Positions 1 to 12,354 of a DNA stretch of 64,000 nucleotides are shown piece after piece; positions within the stretch are counted from its first letter, which is position 1, and each line of letters begins with the position of its first letter. Both the position numbers and the translations under genes were made by a program. Location of the stretch: assembly GCF_002153425.1 (NCBI RefSeq), contig NZ_KZ119600.1:1-64000 (forward strand), in the 5' to 3' direction. The notes beneath the pieces were generated by a model. It was not told where the DNA came from, did no database searches, and saw only the letters and a list, made by a program, of their open reading frames with translations. Source of the DNA: Litchfieldia alkalitelluris (GTDB lineage: Bacteria; Bacillota; Bacilli; Bacillales; Salisediminibacteriaceae).

Positions 1-31
1 CGGAAGGTGGGGATGGATCACCTCCTTTCTA
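1..31 (+). rRNA. rrs: 16S rRNA, 3' end only
   Basis: The window opens inside the last nucleotides of 16S rRNA. The conserved tail GGATCACCTCCTTTCTA is at 15-31, with the anti-Shine-Dalgarno CCTCC at 21-25, matching the many AGGAGG sites in the window. The 3' arm of helix 45 reads GGTGGGGATGG rather than the GGTGCGGCTGG that I recall for B. subtilis, so the missing 5' arm should carry matching changes. The rest of the gene lies upstream of the window. Confidence 0.95.
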
Positions 32-149
32 AGGAGCTTAAAAGGCTCATACCTTTTTAAAAAACTTCGTTTTGGTACTTTTTGTTTAGTTTTGAAGGGT
101 TATACCTTCAAAATAATTCTCGCTTTTACTATGACAACAAACAAGGCGG

Positions 150-226
<77 letters not shown>

Positions 227-329
227 TGAATTTTCATATCAAGAACTTTTATAATTCTTGAGAATTAATATAGTAAAAGTGATTACGAATGAAAATTTAT
301 TACTCTTTGACATTCTTAGAAATTAACCT

Positions 330-405
330 GGGGCCTTAGCTCAGCTGGGAGAGCGCCTGCCTTGCACGCAGGAGGTCAGCGGTTCGATCCCGCTAGGCTC
401 CACCA
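330..405 (+). tRNA. tRNA-Ala (TGC)
   Basis: 76-nt tRNA, anticodon TGC at 363-365, encoded CCA end. The acceptor stem GGGGCCT pairs with AGGCTCC and includes the G3:U70 pair, the main identity element for alanyl-tRNA synthetase. It is the second spacer tRNA of the rRNA operon, transcribed with tRNA-Ile. Confidence 0.98.
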
Positions 406-444
406 TATTTGATTTCACCAAAGACCTCATAGAGGTTCTTTATA

Positions 445-480
445 TTGTCCTTTGAAAACTAGATAACACAAGATTGATAA
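445..480 (+). other. 23S processing stem, left arm
   Basis: The segment is complementary to 3541-3578 on the far side of the 23S gene. The outer 23 nt (445-467) match the reverse complement of 3556-3578 at all but two positions, and 472-480 pairs perfectly with 3541-3549. Such a stem brings the 23S ends together and is the known type of substrate for Mini-RNase III, whose gene mrnC is also in this window. Confidence 0.85.
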
Positions 481-584
481 GAAACACACTGGTTAACTTT
501 TTTTGAAAAGCCTATGCTTTTTGAAGAGTTCAACTAAGTGTCTTAGAGAAGGCTAATTAATGATGACGCCACAACTTTTTTAGT

Positions 585-3518
<2,934 letters not shown>

Positions 3519-3540
3519 ATTTTTAAAACTTCTTTAAGTA

Positions 3541-3578
3541 TTATCAATCCAATATGTTATCTAGTTTTGAGAGGACAA
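3541..3578 (+). other. 23S processing stem, right arm
   Basis: Right arm of the long stem that pairs with 445-480 and encloses the 23S rRNA. See the left arm for pairing details. It lies between 23S and 5S, so cleavage here also frees the 5S precursor. Confidence 0.85.
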
Positions 3579-3602
3579 TTTATTTTGTTTTATCTCAATC
3601 AA

Positions 3603-3718
3603 GTCCAGTGACGATAGCGGAGAGGTCACACCCGTTCCCATGCCGAACACGGTAGTTAAGCTCTCCAGCGCCGATGATAGTTGGGGTTCACCCCTGTGAA
3701 AGTAGGACGTTGCTGGGC
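3603..3718 (+). rRNA. rrf: 5S rRNA
   Basis: About 116 nt with typical Bacillus 5S sequence, including CCGAACACGG in loop A/helix III and terminal arms CCAGTGAC / GTTGCTGG that pair (two G.U). It is the last gene of the rRNA operon and is followed immediately by a strong terminator. A 3' portion of this gene is duplicated 289 bp downstream. Confidence 0.96.
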
Positions 3719-3722
3719 AGAT

Positions 3723-3754
3723 AAAGACATTCTCAATAGAGGGTGTCTTTTTTT
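3723..3754 (+). terminator. rRNA operon terminator
   Basis: 12-bp stem (AAAGACATTCTC / GAGGGTGTCTTT, two G.U pairs) with an AATA loop, followed by a run of T. It begins four bases after the 5S end and closes the rRNA operon. An identical copy follows at 4012-4043. Confidence 0.92.
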
Positions 3755-3922
3755 GTGTTTTAATACACCGAAAGGTGTTTATGGTTTATATGAGATGTAA
3801 ATTTGTAAACGAGGGAATTGAGGAGCAAGAAGGTCAAGGAAACAAGGGAGAGAGAATCGGAATGGGCTATGCCCATGAGAATCGAACGAGTGCAGTTGAC
3901 GCAGAGATTCGTAGGTAATCGA

Positions 3923-4008
3923 TTCCCGCAGTCCGAACACGGTAGATAAGCTCGAGCGCCGATGATAGTTGGGGTTCACCCCTGTGAAAGTAGGACGTTG
4001 CTGGGCAG
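3923..4008 (+). pseudogene. truncated second 5S rRNA copy
   Basis: The 3' two thirds of the 5S gene are repeated here. Positions 3956-4052 are identical to 3667-3763 (offset 289), covering the 5S 3' part, the terminator and a few bases beyond. The more 5' part (CCGAACACGGTAGATAAGCTC) has diverged by a substitution and a two-base loss, and the 5' third of 5S, including the 5' strand of the terminal helix, is missing. It cannot fold into a normal 5S. It is probably a remnant of a duplication or of recombination between rRNA operons. Confidence 0.85.
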
Positions 4009-4011
4009 ATA

Positions 4012-4043
4012 AAGACATTCTCAATAGAGGGTGTCTTTTTTTG
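4012..4043 (+). terminator. duplicated rRNA operon terminator
   Basis: Exact copy of the 3723-3754 terminator hairpin and T-run, carried along with the 5S remnant. It would act as a second, fail-safe terminator before the 51-bp repeat array. Confidence 0.85.
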
Positions 4044-4052
4044 TGTTTTAAA

Positions 4053-4314
4053 TGATGTGATGATTTTTTGTGTAAGGTACTCGCTTTCACTTAAGGTATT
4101 TGTGCGATATCTGCTCATTCTTCGCAGTGTTTTCTTTGCAGTGGGCAATGCTTCAGGTCTTAGGTTATTTCAGCGTTACTTCGTCGACTATGTGGCGAGT
4201 TGTCTCGACGGATAAGGTTCTTAGCTTATACTCGTAGAGGAAGAGACAGGTTTACCTTACGCAAAAATTACTGCTATAAGTAAAATTACAAATAGTCTTA
4301 AATAGAGCTAATTA
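4053..4314. other. non-coding gap, no gene recognised
   Basis: No credible reading frame with a ribosome-binding site is visible on either strand. One modest inverted repeat is present (CGTCGA near 4182 with TCGACG near 4206). The segment connects the duplicated terminator with the hairpin-repeat array and is otherwise unassigned. Confidence 0.5.
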
Positions 4315-5040
4315 AATGAAGACTGAAACAAATGATAACTCATATTTGAGTCCTCATTTTCAAAGAATGAGGACTGAAACTTATTAGAAATTAAATTTGA
4401 GTCCACATTTTCAAAGAATGAGGACTGAAACTCATTAGAAATTAAATTTGAGTCCACATTTTCAAAGAATGAGGACTGAAACCTATGATAAATCAAATTT
4501 GAGTCCTCATTTTCAAAGAATGAGGACTGAAACCTATGATAAATCAAACTTGATTCCTCATTTTCAAAGAATGGGGACTGAAACCCATGAGAAATCAGAT
4601 TTGAGTCTTCATTTTCCCAGAATGGAGACTGAAACCCATGAGAAATTAGATTTGAGTCTTCATATTCCCAGAATGGAGACTGAAACCCATGAGAAATTAG
4701 ATTTGAGTCTTCACTTTCCCAGAATGGAGACTGAACTGCACTAAAAATTAGATTTGAGTCTTCATTTTCCCAGAATGGAGACTGAAACCCATGAGAAATT
4801 AGATTTGAGTCTTCACTTTCCCAGAATGGAGACTGAACTGCACTAAAAATTAGATTTGAGTCTTCATTTTCCCAGAATGGAGACTGAACTGTACTAAAAA
4901 CTAGATTTGGGTCTTCATTTCCCAAAATGAAGACGATCTCCAGAAAAAACTAGATTTGGGTCTTCATTTCATCAAAATGAAGACTAGCTCGCATGAGAAA
5001 TCAGCTTTGTATCTTAATCCTCCCAAAGTGAAGACAGCAC
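4315..5040 (+). repeat. 51-bp hairpin repeat array 1 (14 units)
   Basis: Tandem units start (GAGTCC/GAGTCT) at 4348, 4399, 4450, 4501, 4552, 4603, 4654, 4705, 4756, 4807, 4858, 4909, 4958 and 5009, i.e. every 51 bp except one 49-bp step, preceded by a half unit. Each unit holds an inverted repeat such as AGTCCTCATT / AATGAGGACT with a 7-nt loop, then a spacer like GAAACCCATGAGAAAT. Early units use a CCTC/GAGG stem and late ones CTTC/GAAG, a paired change that keeps the stem. The last unit is degenerate. Because 51 is divisible by three, frames stay open on both strands (4448-4744 plus strand, 4308-4925 minus strand), but no ribosome-binding site or recognisable protein supports translation. 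The same family recurs at 61936-62714. Confidence 0.93.
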
Positions 5041-5256
5041 CCTCCTCTGACTAGAAGATAAATATCTTTGCTAGATATATTAACCAAACTTTTTTTTGAA
5101 AGTAGATAATAGATAGATGAATTGCTAACAAGTAGATATGAAGAACCGATAGTAGAATAAGTTAAAAGAGCACATTTCAAATAAGGAAACTAAATATAAT
5201 ATTGGGGAATATATTTTTAACAGGACGATAAATCTTTTTAAAGGGGTGAATGTGAG

Positions 5257-5973
5257 ATGGAATGGGAAGTAATAACAAATAGTGAAACATTTATTATGAC
5301 AATCCGTTTAATCATTGCAGCTGCTTTAGGAGGCTTAGTTGGAGTAGAGAGGGAATTTCATCAACACCCCGCTGGATTTCGAACACATTTATTAGTGAGT
5401 GTGGGTTCATGTTTGATTATGTTGCTAGCTTTTTACGGTTTTCAAAATTATATTAGTGGTCATAATCCTGAAACAATTAATTTTGACCCTTCTCGTCTTG
5501 CTGCATATGTTGTAAGTGGAATAGGGTTTCTAGGAGCAGGAACGATTCTTGTCCAAGGATATACAGTGAGGGGACTTACTACAGCTGCGTCAATTTGGGT
5601 CGTTGCGGGAATTGGGTTAACTGTAGGTGCTGGTATGTATCTACCTGCAATTATAACAACTATTATCGTGATTCTAAGTTTATTTTTATTAGGAAAAATC
5701 GACTTTGGTTTTTTAATGAAGCGTAAAAAAAGGTTTATCTATTTAGTCGTGGAAGAGGGAAAGAGTCCATTAAGTAACTTAATTAAAGTGGTGGAATCAT
5801 ACTCGATCGAAGTAAAAGGGATCAAAACGGAAAAACAAAAATTATTTAATGATAAATCCATGATTGAATACAGGCTATATGTGGAATATGAAGATAAGGA
5901 GGCAATTATTTACTTAGCAGATCATCTAAATAAAGATGAATTTGTGCATCAAGTATACTTAGATGGAAAATAG
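5257..5973 (+). CDS. MgtC/SapB family membrane protein
   Basis: 238 aa. The N-terminal half has four or so membrane helices with the MgtC signatures VGVERE (28-33) and AGFRTH (39-44), and a Gly-rich helix following GFLGAGTI. The C-terminal ~80 residues form a soluble, probably ACT-like domain. Family members have been linked to Mg2+ limitation and membrane energetics, but the reaction is unknown. The ATG is preceded by AAAGGGGTGA. The gene is monocistronic, between the repeat array and ctsR. It is not part of the classical Bacillus order at this position and looks like a local insertion. The 216 bp before it contain nothing else I can name, apart from a possible TATAAT at 5195-5200 without a good -35. 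Confidence 0.9.
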   Translation: MEWEVITNSETFIMTIRLIIAAALGGLVGVEREFHQHPAGFRTHLLVSVGSCLIMLLAFYGFQNYISGHNPETINFDPSRLAAYVVSGIGFLGAGTILVQGYTVRGLTTAASIWVVAGIGLTVGAGMYLPAIITTIIVILSLFLLGKIDFGFLMKRKKRFIYLVVEEGKSPLSNLIKVVESYSIEVKGIKTEKQKLFNDKSMIEYRLYVEYEDKEAIIYLADHLNKDEFVHQVYLDGK

Positions 5974-6037
5974 GATTAATGTTTGATTATCTGGCTATAC
6001 TGATAAAGGATTCTGTGAAACCTTTAGTGTATATTAT

Positions 6038-6097
6038 TTGCGGAATAATTTTTTTTAGTGCATAATATCCTTATAGTCAAAGATAGTCAAAGTCAAA
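6038..6097 (+). promoter_or_regulatory. ctsR operon promoter with CtsR operator
   Basis: Sigma-A-type promoter TTGCGG (6038-6043), 17-bp spacer, CATAAT (6061-6066). The CtsR heptad direct repeat AGTCAAA-GAT-AGTCAAA occupies 6075-6091, spanning the expected start of transcription, and a third AGTCAAA overlaps at 6091-6097. The known CtsR consensus is (A/G)GTCAAA-N3-(A/G)GTCAAA, so the operon should be self-repressed and released by heat or protein stress. The transcript would have a leader of about 190 nt before ctsR. Confidence 0.9.
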
Positions 6098-6265
6098 TAA
6101 CCTAACTTAATATCATAAAAAATATCAGAACATAAAATCTTTAAGAAGGTGCTTTGTTAATAGAGCTAACATAGCCAAAAACGATTAGATGTTCTATTTA
6201 CAACATGGCTTTCATGATAAGTAGGGATATAGGACCTTTTCATCCATGCAGGGGAGGGTTGTTAT

Positions 6266-6739
6266 ATGCGAAATATTTCTGATGTAATTGAAAACTACTT
6301 AAAGCAAATTATTAACCAAAGTAATAATGAAATTGTGGAAATTAAAAGAAGTGAACTGGCAGAAAGATTTGAATGTGTCCCGTCCCAGATTAATTATGTC
6401 ATCAGTACTCGATTTACAGTAGAAAAAGGGTATATGGTTGAAAGCAAACGGGGTGGTGGGGGCTACATTCGAATTATTAAGGTGAAACCTAACGATAAGC
6501 TAGAATTATTTGATCAACTGATCGAATTATCAGGTAGCAGGATTACACAGCAATCTGCCGAAAGTATTATCCTAAGATTATTTGAGGAAGAGGCGATAAC
6601 AAAACGGGAGGCTAATCTAATGGCTAGTGTCATTGATAGGTCTGCTATCCATGTGAATTTGCCACTTCGAGATGAAATTAGAGCTCGGCTTCTTCGGGCA
6701 ATGATTTCAACGCTTAAATATAAGGAATGGAACGATTAA
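6266..6739 (+). CDS. ctsR: CtsR, class III heat-shock repressor
   Basis: 157 aa, usual length. The N-terminal winged helix-turn-helix includes VPSQINYVISTRF (38-50) and the glycine-rich wing RGGGGYIRI (62-70), the known thermosensing loop. The C-terminal helical domain (about 75-155) is where the McsB/ClpC system acts. Binds the heptad repeats seen at 6075-6097 upstream and represses its own operon and other clp genes. First gene of ctsR-mcsA-mcsB-clpC. The ATG follows GGGGAGGG. Confidence 0.98.
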   Translation: MRNISDVIENYLKQIINQSNNEIVEIKRSELAERFECVPSQINYVISTRFTVEKGYMVESKRGGGGYIRIIKVKPNDKLELFDQLIELSGSRITQQSAESIILRLFEEEAITKREANLMASVIDRSAIHVNLPLRDEIRARLLRAMISTLKYKEWND

Positions 6740-6757
6740 ATAAAGGAGGGAGAAGGG

Positions 6758-7294
6758 ATGCTCTGTCAGGAATGTCAAGAGAGGCAGGCTACGTTACATT
6801 TTACAAAAATTATTAATGGTGAGAAAACGGAGTTCCATATCTGTGATGTTTGTGCCAAGGATAAAGGAGAGTATTTCCCAGGTTCCAATAGTTTCTCCAT
6901 TCATCAGCTTTTATCAGGATTATTAGATGTGGATCATCCAGTCTCAAAGGCAAATGAAGGATTTGCTCAGCAAAAAGCACAATTAAGATGTTCAAGCTGC
7001 GGAATGACATATCAACAATTTGCAGATATAGGACGATTTGGATGCTCTAATTGCTACAAAAGATTTAATGAAAAATTAGATCCAATCTTTAAAAGAATTC
7101 ATAGTGGTAATGCAAAGCACGCAGGTAAAATACCAAAACGTAAAGGGAAAGACTTGCACATTCATAAGGAAATAAGAAGACTGAAAGAACAAATGCAGCA
7201 ATATATTTCAAAGGAAGAGTTTGAACAAGCTGCAGAAATTAGAGATGAAATAAGATCTCTAGAAAAGAAGCTAAATGAGAAAAGGGAGGGGTGA
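6758..7294 (+). CDS. mcsA: McsA, zinc-binding activator of McsB
   Basis: 178 aa. Four CxxC zinc motifs (Cys3/6, 29/32, 78/81, 96/99) followed by a basic linker and a C-terminal UVR domain (about 138-172, EQAAEIRDEI core) that mediates contact with partner proteins. In Bacillus McsA activates the arginine kinase McsB and helps hand CtsR to ClpC. It starts 18 bp after ctsR with AAAGGAGGGAG, and its stop codon abuts the mcsB start. Confidence 0.97.
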   Translation: MLCQECQERQATLHFTKIINGEKTEFHICDVCAKDKGEYFPGSNSFSIHQLLSGLLDVDHPVSKANEGFAQQKAQLRCSSCGMTYQQFADIGRFGCSNCYKRFNEKLDPIFKRIHSGNAKHAGKIPKRKGKDLHIHKEIRRLKEQMQQYISKEEFEQAAEIRDEIRSLEKKLNEKREG

Positions 7295-8368
7295 ATGATG
7301 TCTCTTCAAAATTTCATAAGTGAAGCAATCAGTCCTTGGATGAAAAATGAAGGTCCTGATGCGGATATTGTTTTAAGCAGCAGGATTAGATTAGCTAGAA
7401 ACATCGATAATACACCATTTCCAATTACTGCTTCTAAGGAGAAGCATGAAGAAATAATTGAAATTGCAAGATCAAAGTTTTCAAAGCACTCTCATAAAAG
7501 ATTTGGAACGCTTGAACTTCTTAAAATGGATGATATGAAGAAGAATGAAAAAAGAGTTTTAGTAGAAAAACATTTAATTAGTCCTAATCTTTCTGATGAA
7601 TCTAAAGCTGGAGCTGTTTTATTAAGTGAAGATGAATCTTTAAGTATTATGGTGAATGAAGAGGACCATTTTAGAATACAAGTCTTATTATCTGGGTTTC
7701 AACTTGACCATGGATTAAGGTATGCAAATGAAATTGATGACTGGATGGAGGATAGGCTCGATTTTGCTTTTGAGGAAAAACGAGGTTATTTAACTAGCTG
7801 TCCAACAAATGTGGGAACGGGCTTGAGGGCATCCGTCATGATGCACTTACCAGCCTTAGTTATCACGCGACAAATGAACCGAATACTCCCTGCTATCAAT
7901 CAACTAGGATTAGTTGTAAGGGGAATATACGGTGAAGGAAGCGAAGCATTAGGAAATTTATTTCAAATATCTAATCAAATGACCTTAGGGAAATCTGAAG
8001 ATGATATCGTAGATGATTTAAGAAGCGTTGTTGTACAGTTAATCCAACAGGAGAGGGCTGCAAGGGAAACTTTATTGCAACAGTCTAAACTCCAAATGGA
8101 AGACCGTGTCTATCGTTCCTATGGAATATTATCTTATAGTCGAACGATGGAATCAAAAGAGGCAACGCAGCGACTGTCTGATGTAAGACTCGGAATAGAT
8201 ATGGGACTTATCACTGATATAAGTGGCAGTATCTTAAATGAATTAATGATATTAACGCAACCTGGTTTTTTACAACAGTACGCAGGGGAAATTCTCTCAT
8301 CAGAGCAGAGAGACCAGCGCAGGGCAACATTAATCCGTGAACGGTTAAAACTTGAAGAAAATAATTAA
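7295..8368 (+). CDS. mcsB: McsB, protein arginine kinase
   Basis: 357 aa, member of the phosphagen kinase fold. Seen: SSRIRLARN (28-36), the catalytic-cysteine loop TSCPTNVGT (167-175, Cys169), NEEDHFR (121-127) and the C-terminal RDQRRA (339-344), which matches the RDxxRA allosteric phospho-arginine pocket. It phosphorylates arginines on misfolded proteins and CtsR, marking them for ClpC-ClpP. Two adjacent ATGs (7295 and 7298) sit after GGGAGGGG; the second has the better spacing. Confidence 0.97.
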   Translation: MMSLQNFISEAISPWMKNEGPDADIVLSSRIRLARNIDNTPFPITASKEKHEEIIEIARSKFSKHSHKRFGTLELLKMDDMKKNEKRVLVEKHLISPNLSDESKAGAVLLSEDESLSIMVNEEDHFRIQVLLSGFQLDHGLRYANEIDDWMEDRLDFAFEEKRGYLTSCPTNVGTGLRASVMMHLPALVITRQMNRILPAINQLGLVVRGIYGEGSEALGNLFQISNQMTLGKSEDDIVDDLRSVVVQLIQQERAARETLLQQSKLQMEDRVYRSYGILSYSRTMESKEATQRLSDVRLGIDMGLITDISGSILNELMILTQPGFLQQYAGEILSSEQRDQRRATLIRERLKLEENN

Positions 8369-8394
8369 GGTATTTATTTCGGAGGTGGATACTT

Positions 8395-10824
8395 ATGATG
8401 TTTGGACGATTTACAGAACGAGCACAAAAAGTATTAGCATTGGCACAAGAAGAGGCAGTACGATTAGGCCATAATAATATTGGGACAGAGCACATCCTTC
8501 TAGGCTTAGTACGCGAAGGGGAAGGAATCGCAGCTAAAGCTCTTGTTGCTTTAGGGCTTAATCCGGAGAAAATACAAACAGAAGTAGAAAATTTAATTGG
8601 ACGTGGTGGAGAAAATTCGAAGCAGGTCCACTATACTCCACGAGCTAAGAAAGTAATTGAGCTATCTATGGACGAAGCGCGTAAACTAGGACACTCTTAT
8701 GTAGGTACGGAGCATATCTTATTAGGACTTATACGTGAGGGAGAAGGAGTCGCGGCAAGAGTTTTAAATAATTTAGGAGTGAGCTTAAATAAAGCTCGAC
8801 AACAAGTACTACAACTCCTTGGAAGTAGTGAGTCTTCCAACAGTCAGCAGCAAGCTGCAGGGGCAGGAAATAATGTAAACACTCCTACACTAGATGGCTT
8901 AGCGAGGGATTTAACAGCTATAGCCAAAGAGGAACAAATAGACCCTGTCATTGGACGTTCTAAAGAAATCGAGCGAGTTATTCAAGTACTTAGTCGAAGA
9001 ACAAAAAACAACCCTGTATTAATTGGTGAGCCAGGGGTAGGTAAGACAGCTATTGCAGAAGGTCTTGCACAGCAAATAGTAAACAATGAGGTTCCTGAAA
9101 CTTTGAGAAACAAACGTGTCATGACCCTTGATATGGGAACGGTTGTAGCAGGAACAAAATACCGCGGGGAATTTGAGGATCGTCTAAAGAAGGTAATGGA
9201 GGAAATTCGTCAAGCTGGTAATGTCATTCTATTTATAGATGAACTTCACACACTGATTGGTGCTGGTGGGGCAGAAGGCGCTATTGATGCATCGAATATT
9301 TTGAAACCATCGTTGGCTCGTGGTGAGCTACAATGTATTGGTGCGACTACGTTAGATGAGTATCGCAAATATATTGAGAAGGATGCGGCGCTAGAGCGAA
9401 GATTCCAGCCAATACAGGTAGATGAACCTACTGCTGACGAGTCCATTCAAATTTTAAAAGGGTTACGTGACAGATACGAAGCACATCATCGTGTTGAAAT
9501 TACTGATGACGCAATTGATGCTGCGGTTAAGTTATCTGATCGTTATATATCTGATAGATTTTTACCAGATAAAGCGATTGACTTAATAGATGAAGCAGCT
9601 TCAAAGGTTAGACTACGATCTTATACGGCTCCTCCGAACTTAAAGGAAATGGAGCAAAAGCTTGAAGAGACAAGGAAGGAAAAGGATGCAGCGGTACAGA
9701 GCCAGGAATTTGAAAAGGCAGCATCTTTACGAGATAGTGAGCAGCGCATTCGAGAAGAACTTGATACGTTAAAGAAAGAATGGAAAGAAAAACAAGGTCA
9801 AGAAAACTCAGAGGTTACTACGGAAGATATAGCCCAAGTTGTTGCAAGTTGGACTGGAATTCCAGTTAGTAAACTAGAAGAGGAAGAAACAGAGCGTCTT
9901 TTACGCATGGAAGAGATTTTACACAATCGGGTTATTGGGCAAGAAGAGGCAGTCAAGGCTGTTTCTAAAGCAGTACGTCGTGCACGAGCTGGCCTAAAGG
10001 ATCCTAAGCGACCAATAGGCTCATTCATCTTCCTTGGACCTACTGGTGTCGGTAAGACGGAATTAGCACGAGCTGTTGCCGAATCATTGTTTGGTGATGA
10101 AGATGCGATCATTCGTATAGACATGTCTGAATATATGGAAAAACATAATACTTCCCGTTTAGTAGGTTCGCCTCCTGGATATGTTGGTCATGAAGAAGGT
10201 GGGCAATTAACAGAGAAGGTTCGCCGTAAACCATATTCTGTTATTCTATTAGATGAAATTGAGAAAGCACACCCTGAAGTATTTAATATACTACTGCAAG
10301 TACTAGAGGATGGGTTCCTTACAGACTCGAAAGGAAGAAGAGTGGACTTCCGTAATACGGCAATTATTATGACATCAAACGTTGGGGCAAGTACGCTACG
10401 CCAAAACAAAAGTCTTGGTTTTACAGCACAGCTAGATGGTGAACAGTATAAAGACATGAAAGGGAAAGTCATGTCTGAATTAAAGAAAGCGTTCCGACCT
10501 GAGTTTTTAAATAGAATTGATGAAATTATTGTGTTCCATTCCCTTGAGAAAGACCACATTAAGAAGATCGTTTCATTAATGTCTGAGCAATTAAAGAAGC
10601 GATTAACAGAACAGGGAATAGAGTTTGACTTAACGGCAGATGCATTAAATAAAATTGCAGATGAAGGCTTCGATCCAGAATATGGTGCAAGACCACTTCG
10701 TAGGGCACTACAAAAGCAGGTGGAAGACCGACTCTCAGAAGAACTCCTTAAGGGCACAATAACAAAAGGTCAATCTGTAATAATGGATGTAAAAGACGGA
10801 GAATTTCATGTAACAACAAAGTAG
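8395..10824 (+). CDS. clpC: ClpC, AAA+ unfoldase of the ClpCP protease
   Basis: 809 aa, full length. Two N-domain repeats (about 1-150, each with the GTEHILLGL motif), first ATPase domain with Walker A GEPGVGKT, a coiled M-domain with a UVR-like stretch (about 415-470), second ATPase domain with Walker [10 protein letters not shown], and a KSLGFT loop where ClpP-interacting unfoldases carry the (V/L)GF tripeptide. It degrades phospho-arginine-marked proteins together with ClpP and adaptors such as MecA and McsB. Start preceded by GGAGGTGG; ATG 8395 or 8398. Confidence 0.98.
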   Translation: MMFGRFTERAQKVLALAQEEAVRLGHNNIGTEHILLGLVREGEGIAAKALVALGLNPEKIQTEVENLIGRGGENSKQVHYTPRAKKVIELSMDEARKLGHSYVGTEHILLGLIREGEGVAARVLNNLGVSLNKARQQVLQLLGSSESSNSQQQAAGAGNNVNTPTLDGLARDLTAIAKEEQIDPVIGRSKEIERVIQVLSRRTKNNPVLIGEPGVGKTAIAEGLAQQIVNNEVPETLRNKRVMTLDMGTVVAGTKYRGEFEDRLKKVMEEIRQAGNVILFIDELHTLIGAGGAEGAIDASNILKPSLARGELQCIGATTLDEYRKYIEKDAALERRFQPIQVDEPTADESIQILKGLRDRYEAHHRVEITDDAIDAAVKLSDRYISDRFLPDKAIDLIDEAASKVRLRSYTAPPNLKEMEQKLEETRKEKDAAVQSQEFEKAASLRDSEQRIREELDTLKKEWKEKQGQENSEVTTEDIAQVVASWTGIPVSKLEEEETERLLRMEEILHNRVIGQEEAVKAVSKAVRRARAGLKDPKRPIGSFIFLGPTGVGKTELARAVAESLFGDEDAIIRIDMSEYMEKHNTSRLVGSPPGYVGHEEGGQLTEKVRRKPYSVILLDEIEKAHPEVFNILLQVLEDGFLTDSKGRRVDFRNTAIIMTSNVGASTLRQNKSLGFTAQLDGEQYKDMKGKVMSELKKAFRPEFLNRIDEIIVFHSLEKDHIKKIVSLMSEQLKKRLTEQGIEFDLTADALNKIADEGFDPEYGARPLRRALQKQVEDRLSEELLKGTITKGQSVIMDVKDGEFHVTTK

Positions 10825-10842
10825 TTTATAGTTAAAGGTTTC

Positions 10843-10871
10843 AGGGGAAGTCCTATAAGAGGGCTTCTCCT
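10843..10871 (+). terminator. clpC-radA intergenic hairpin
   Basis: An 11-bp stem (AGGGGAAGTCC / GGGCTTCTCCT, two G.U pairs) with loop TATAAGA sits 18 nt after clpC. It is followed by TGGTTTATGTTT, which is a weak U-tract, so it probably gives partial termination or 3'-end protection rather than a full stop before radA. Confidence 0.4.
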
Positions 10872-10947
10872 GGTTTATGTTTGTATTCATGATAAAATAT
10901 GTGGTGTTGAATATACTGGTATTGTGAGGGCCAGGAAGGGGAAACTT

Positions 10948-12354
10948 ATGGCAAAGAGAAAAACCAAATTTGTTTGTCAAGAATGCGGATATGAATCTAC
11001 AAAATGGATGGGGAAATGTCCAGGATGCCAAAACTGGAATTCCATGGTGGAGGAGATAGAAGCAGCTACGAATGCTCCGAAGCGAGGTTTTGTAACATCT
11101 GAATCGACCTCATCTAAACCCCAGCCTATTACGAAAATAGAAAATCAGGTTGAACAACGATATGATACGCATATAAATGAATTAAATCGTGTGCTTGGAG
11201 GAGGCGTTGTTCCAGGTTCCCTCGTGTTAGTTGGGGGTGACCCTGGTATTGGGAAGTCCACTTTACTTTTGCAAGTATCAGGCGAAATAGCTAAACATAA
11301 AAAGCGAGTGTTATATATATCTGGGGAAGAATCCTTAAAACAAACGAAACTCCGAGCGGATCGCCTCAACATAACCTATGATGAACTTTTTGTTTTAGCA
11401 GAGACAGATGTGGAACACATTGATAAGATGATCCAACAAATTCAACCAATATTAGTTGTAATCGACTCTATCCAGACTGTCTATTTAGACCATGTGACAA
11501 GTGCGCCAGGAAGCGTCTCTCAAGTCAGGGAGTGTACAGCAGCTTTCATGCGGATAGCTAAAACAACAGGAATAGCTATTTTTATTGTAGGTCATGTTAC
11601 AAAACAAGGAGCGATTGCTGGACCAAGGTTGCTAGAGCATATGGTAGATTCAGTCTTATACTTTGAAGGTGAGCGGCATCATACATACCGTATCTTACGT
11701 GCCGTAAAAAACAGGTTTGGGTCAACCAATGAAATAGGTATATTTGAAATGAAGGAAGTTGGACTGGAAGAGGTATTAAATCCATCAGAAATATTTCTTG
11801 AAGAAAGATCATCTGGTGCTGCAGGTTCAGCGGTCGTAGCATCACTAGAAGGGACGAGAACCGTATTAGTGGAGATTCAGGCATTGATTTCACCTACTAG
11901 CTTTGGGAATCCTAGGCGTATGGCCACGGGTATTGACCATAACCGGATATCACTGCTGATGGCAGTTTTAGAAAAGCGAGTAGGGATGTTACTTCAAAAT
12001 CAAGATGCCTATATCAAGGTTGCAGGTGGCGTTAAATTAGATGAACCTTCCATTGATCTAGCAATCGTAGTAGCCATTGCTTCAAGTTTTAGGGATGCCC
12101 CAACGCCCCCAACGGACGTCATTATTGGTGAAGTGGGACTTACTGGAGAAGTGAGAAGAGTTTCAAGGATTGAGCAGCGTGTGATAGAAGCTGCTAAATT
12201 AGGCTTTAAGCGTGTCATCGTTCCTGAAAAAAGCGTAGGAGGCTGGACACCACCTGCTGGGATTGATGTGGTTGGTGTGAATACAGTGAACGAAGCATTG
12301 GAAGTTACTTTAGGAGGAATGTCGAGTGGATCATCACCAAGATTCGAATTATGA
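10948..12354 (+). CDS. radA: RadA (Sms), DNA repair/branch migration ATPase
   Basis: 468 aa. N-terminal zinc finger with Cys10, 13, 24, 27; RecA-like core with Walker [11 protein letters not shown] (96-105); RadA signature KNRFG (254-258); C-terminal Lon-protease-like domain from about 290. Helps process recombination intermediates as a hexameric motor. I chose ATG 10948 (after AGGAAGGGG) over the GTG at 10924, because the protein then begins MAKRK as in relatives. Overlaps disA by 29 bp; in Bacillus RadA and DisA also interact functionally. Confidence 0.97.
   Translation: MAKRKTKFVCQECGYESTKWMGKCPGCQNWNSMVEEIEAATNAPKRGFVTSESTSSKPQPITKIENQVEQRYDTHINELNRVLGGGVVPGSLVLVGGDPGIGKSTLLLQVSGEIAKHKKRVLYISGEESLKQTKLRADRLNITYDELFVLAETDVEHIDKMIQQIQPILVVIDSIQTVYLDHVTSAPGSVSQVRECTAAFMRIAKTTGIAIFIVGHVTKQGAIAGPRLLEHMVDSVLYFEGERHHTYRILRAVKNRFGSTNEIGIFEMKEVGLEEVLNPSEIFLEERSSGAAGSAVVASLEGTRTVLVEIQALISPTSFGNPRRMATGIDHNRISLLMAVLEKRVGMLLQNQDAYIKVAGGVKLDEPSIDLAIVVAIASSFRDAPTPPTDVIIGEVGLTGEVRRVSRIEQRVIEAAKLGFKRVIVPEKSVGGWTPPAGIDVVGVNTVNEALEVTLGGMSSGSSPRFEL

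Noticed and set aside
3779-4148. Two minus-strand frames near the 5S remnant
   Set aside because: They cross the duplicated terminator and 5S sequence and show no family features.
4308-4925. Repetitive 205-residue minus-strand and 98-residue plus-strand frames in array 1
   Set aside because: A 51-bp period keeps any frame open; both strands are open equally and no start signal is visible.
4315-5040. CRISPR array interpretation of the 51-bp repeats
   Set aside because: The units are directly adjacent with near-identical spacers and no variable spacers; no cas genes occur in the window.
9246-10757. Minus-strand frames opposite clpC, including a 189-residue one
   Set aside because: Shadow frames of a conserved coding gene; composition typical of antisense reading.
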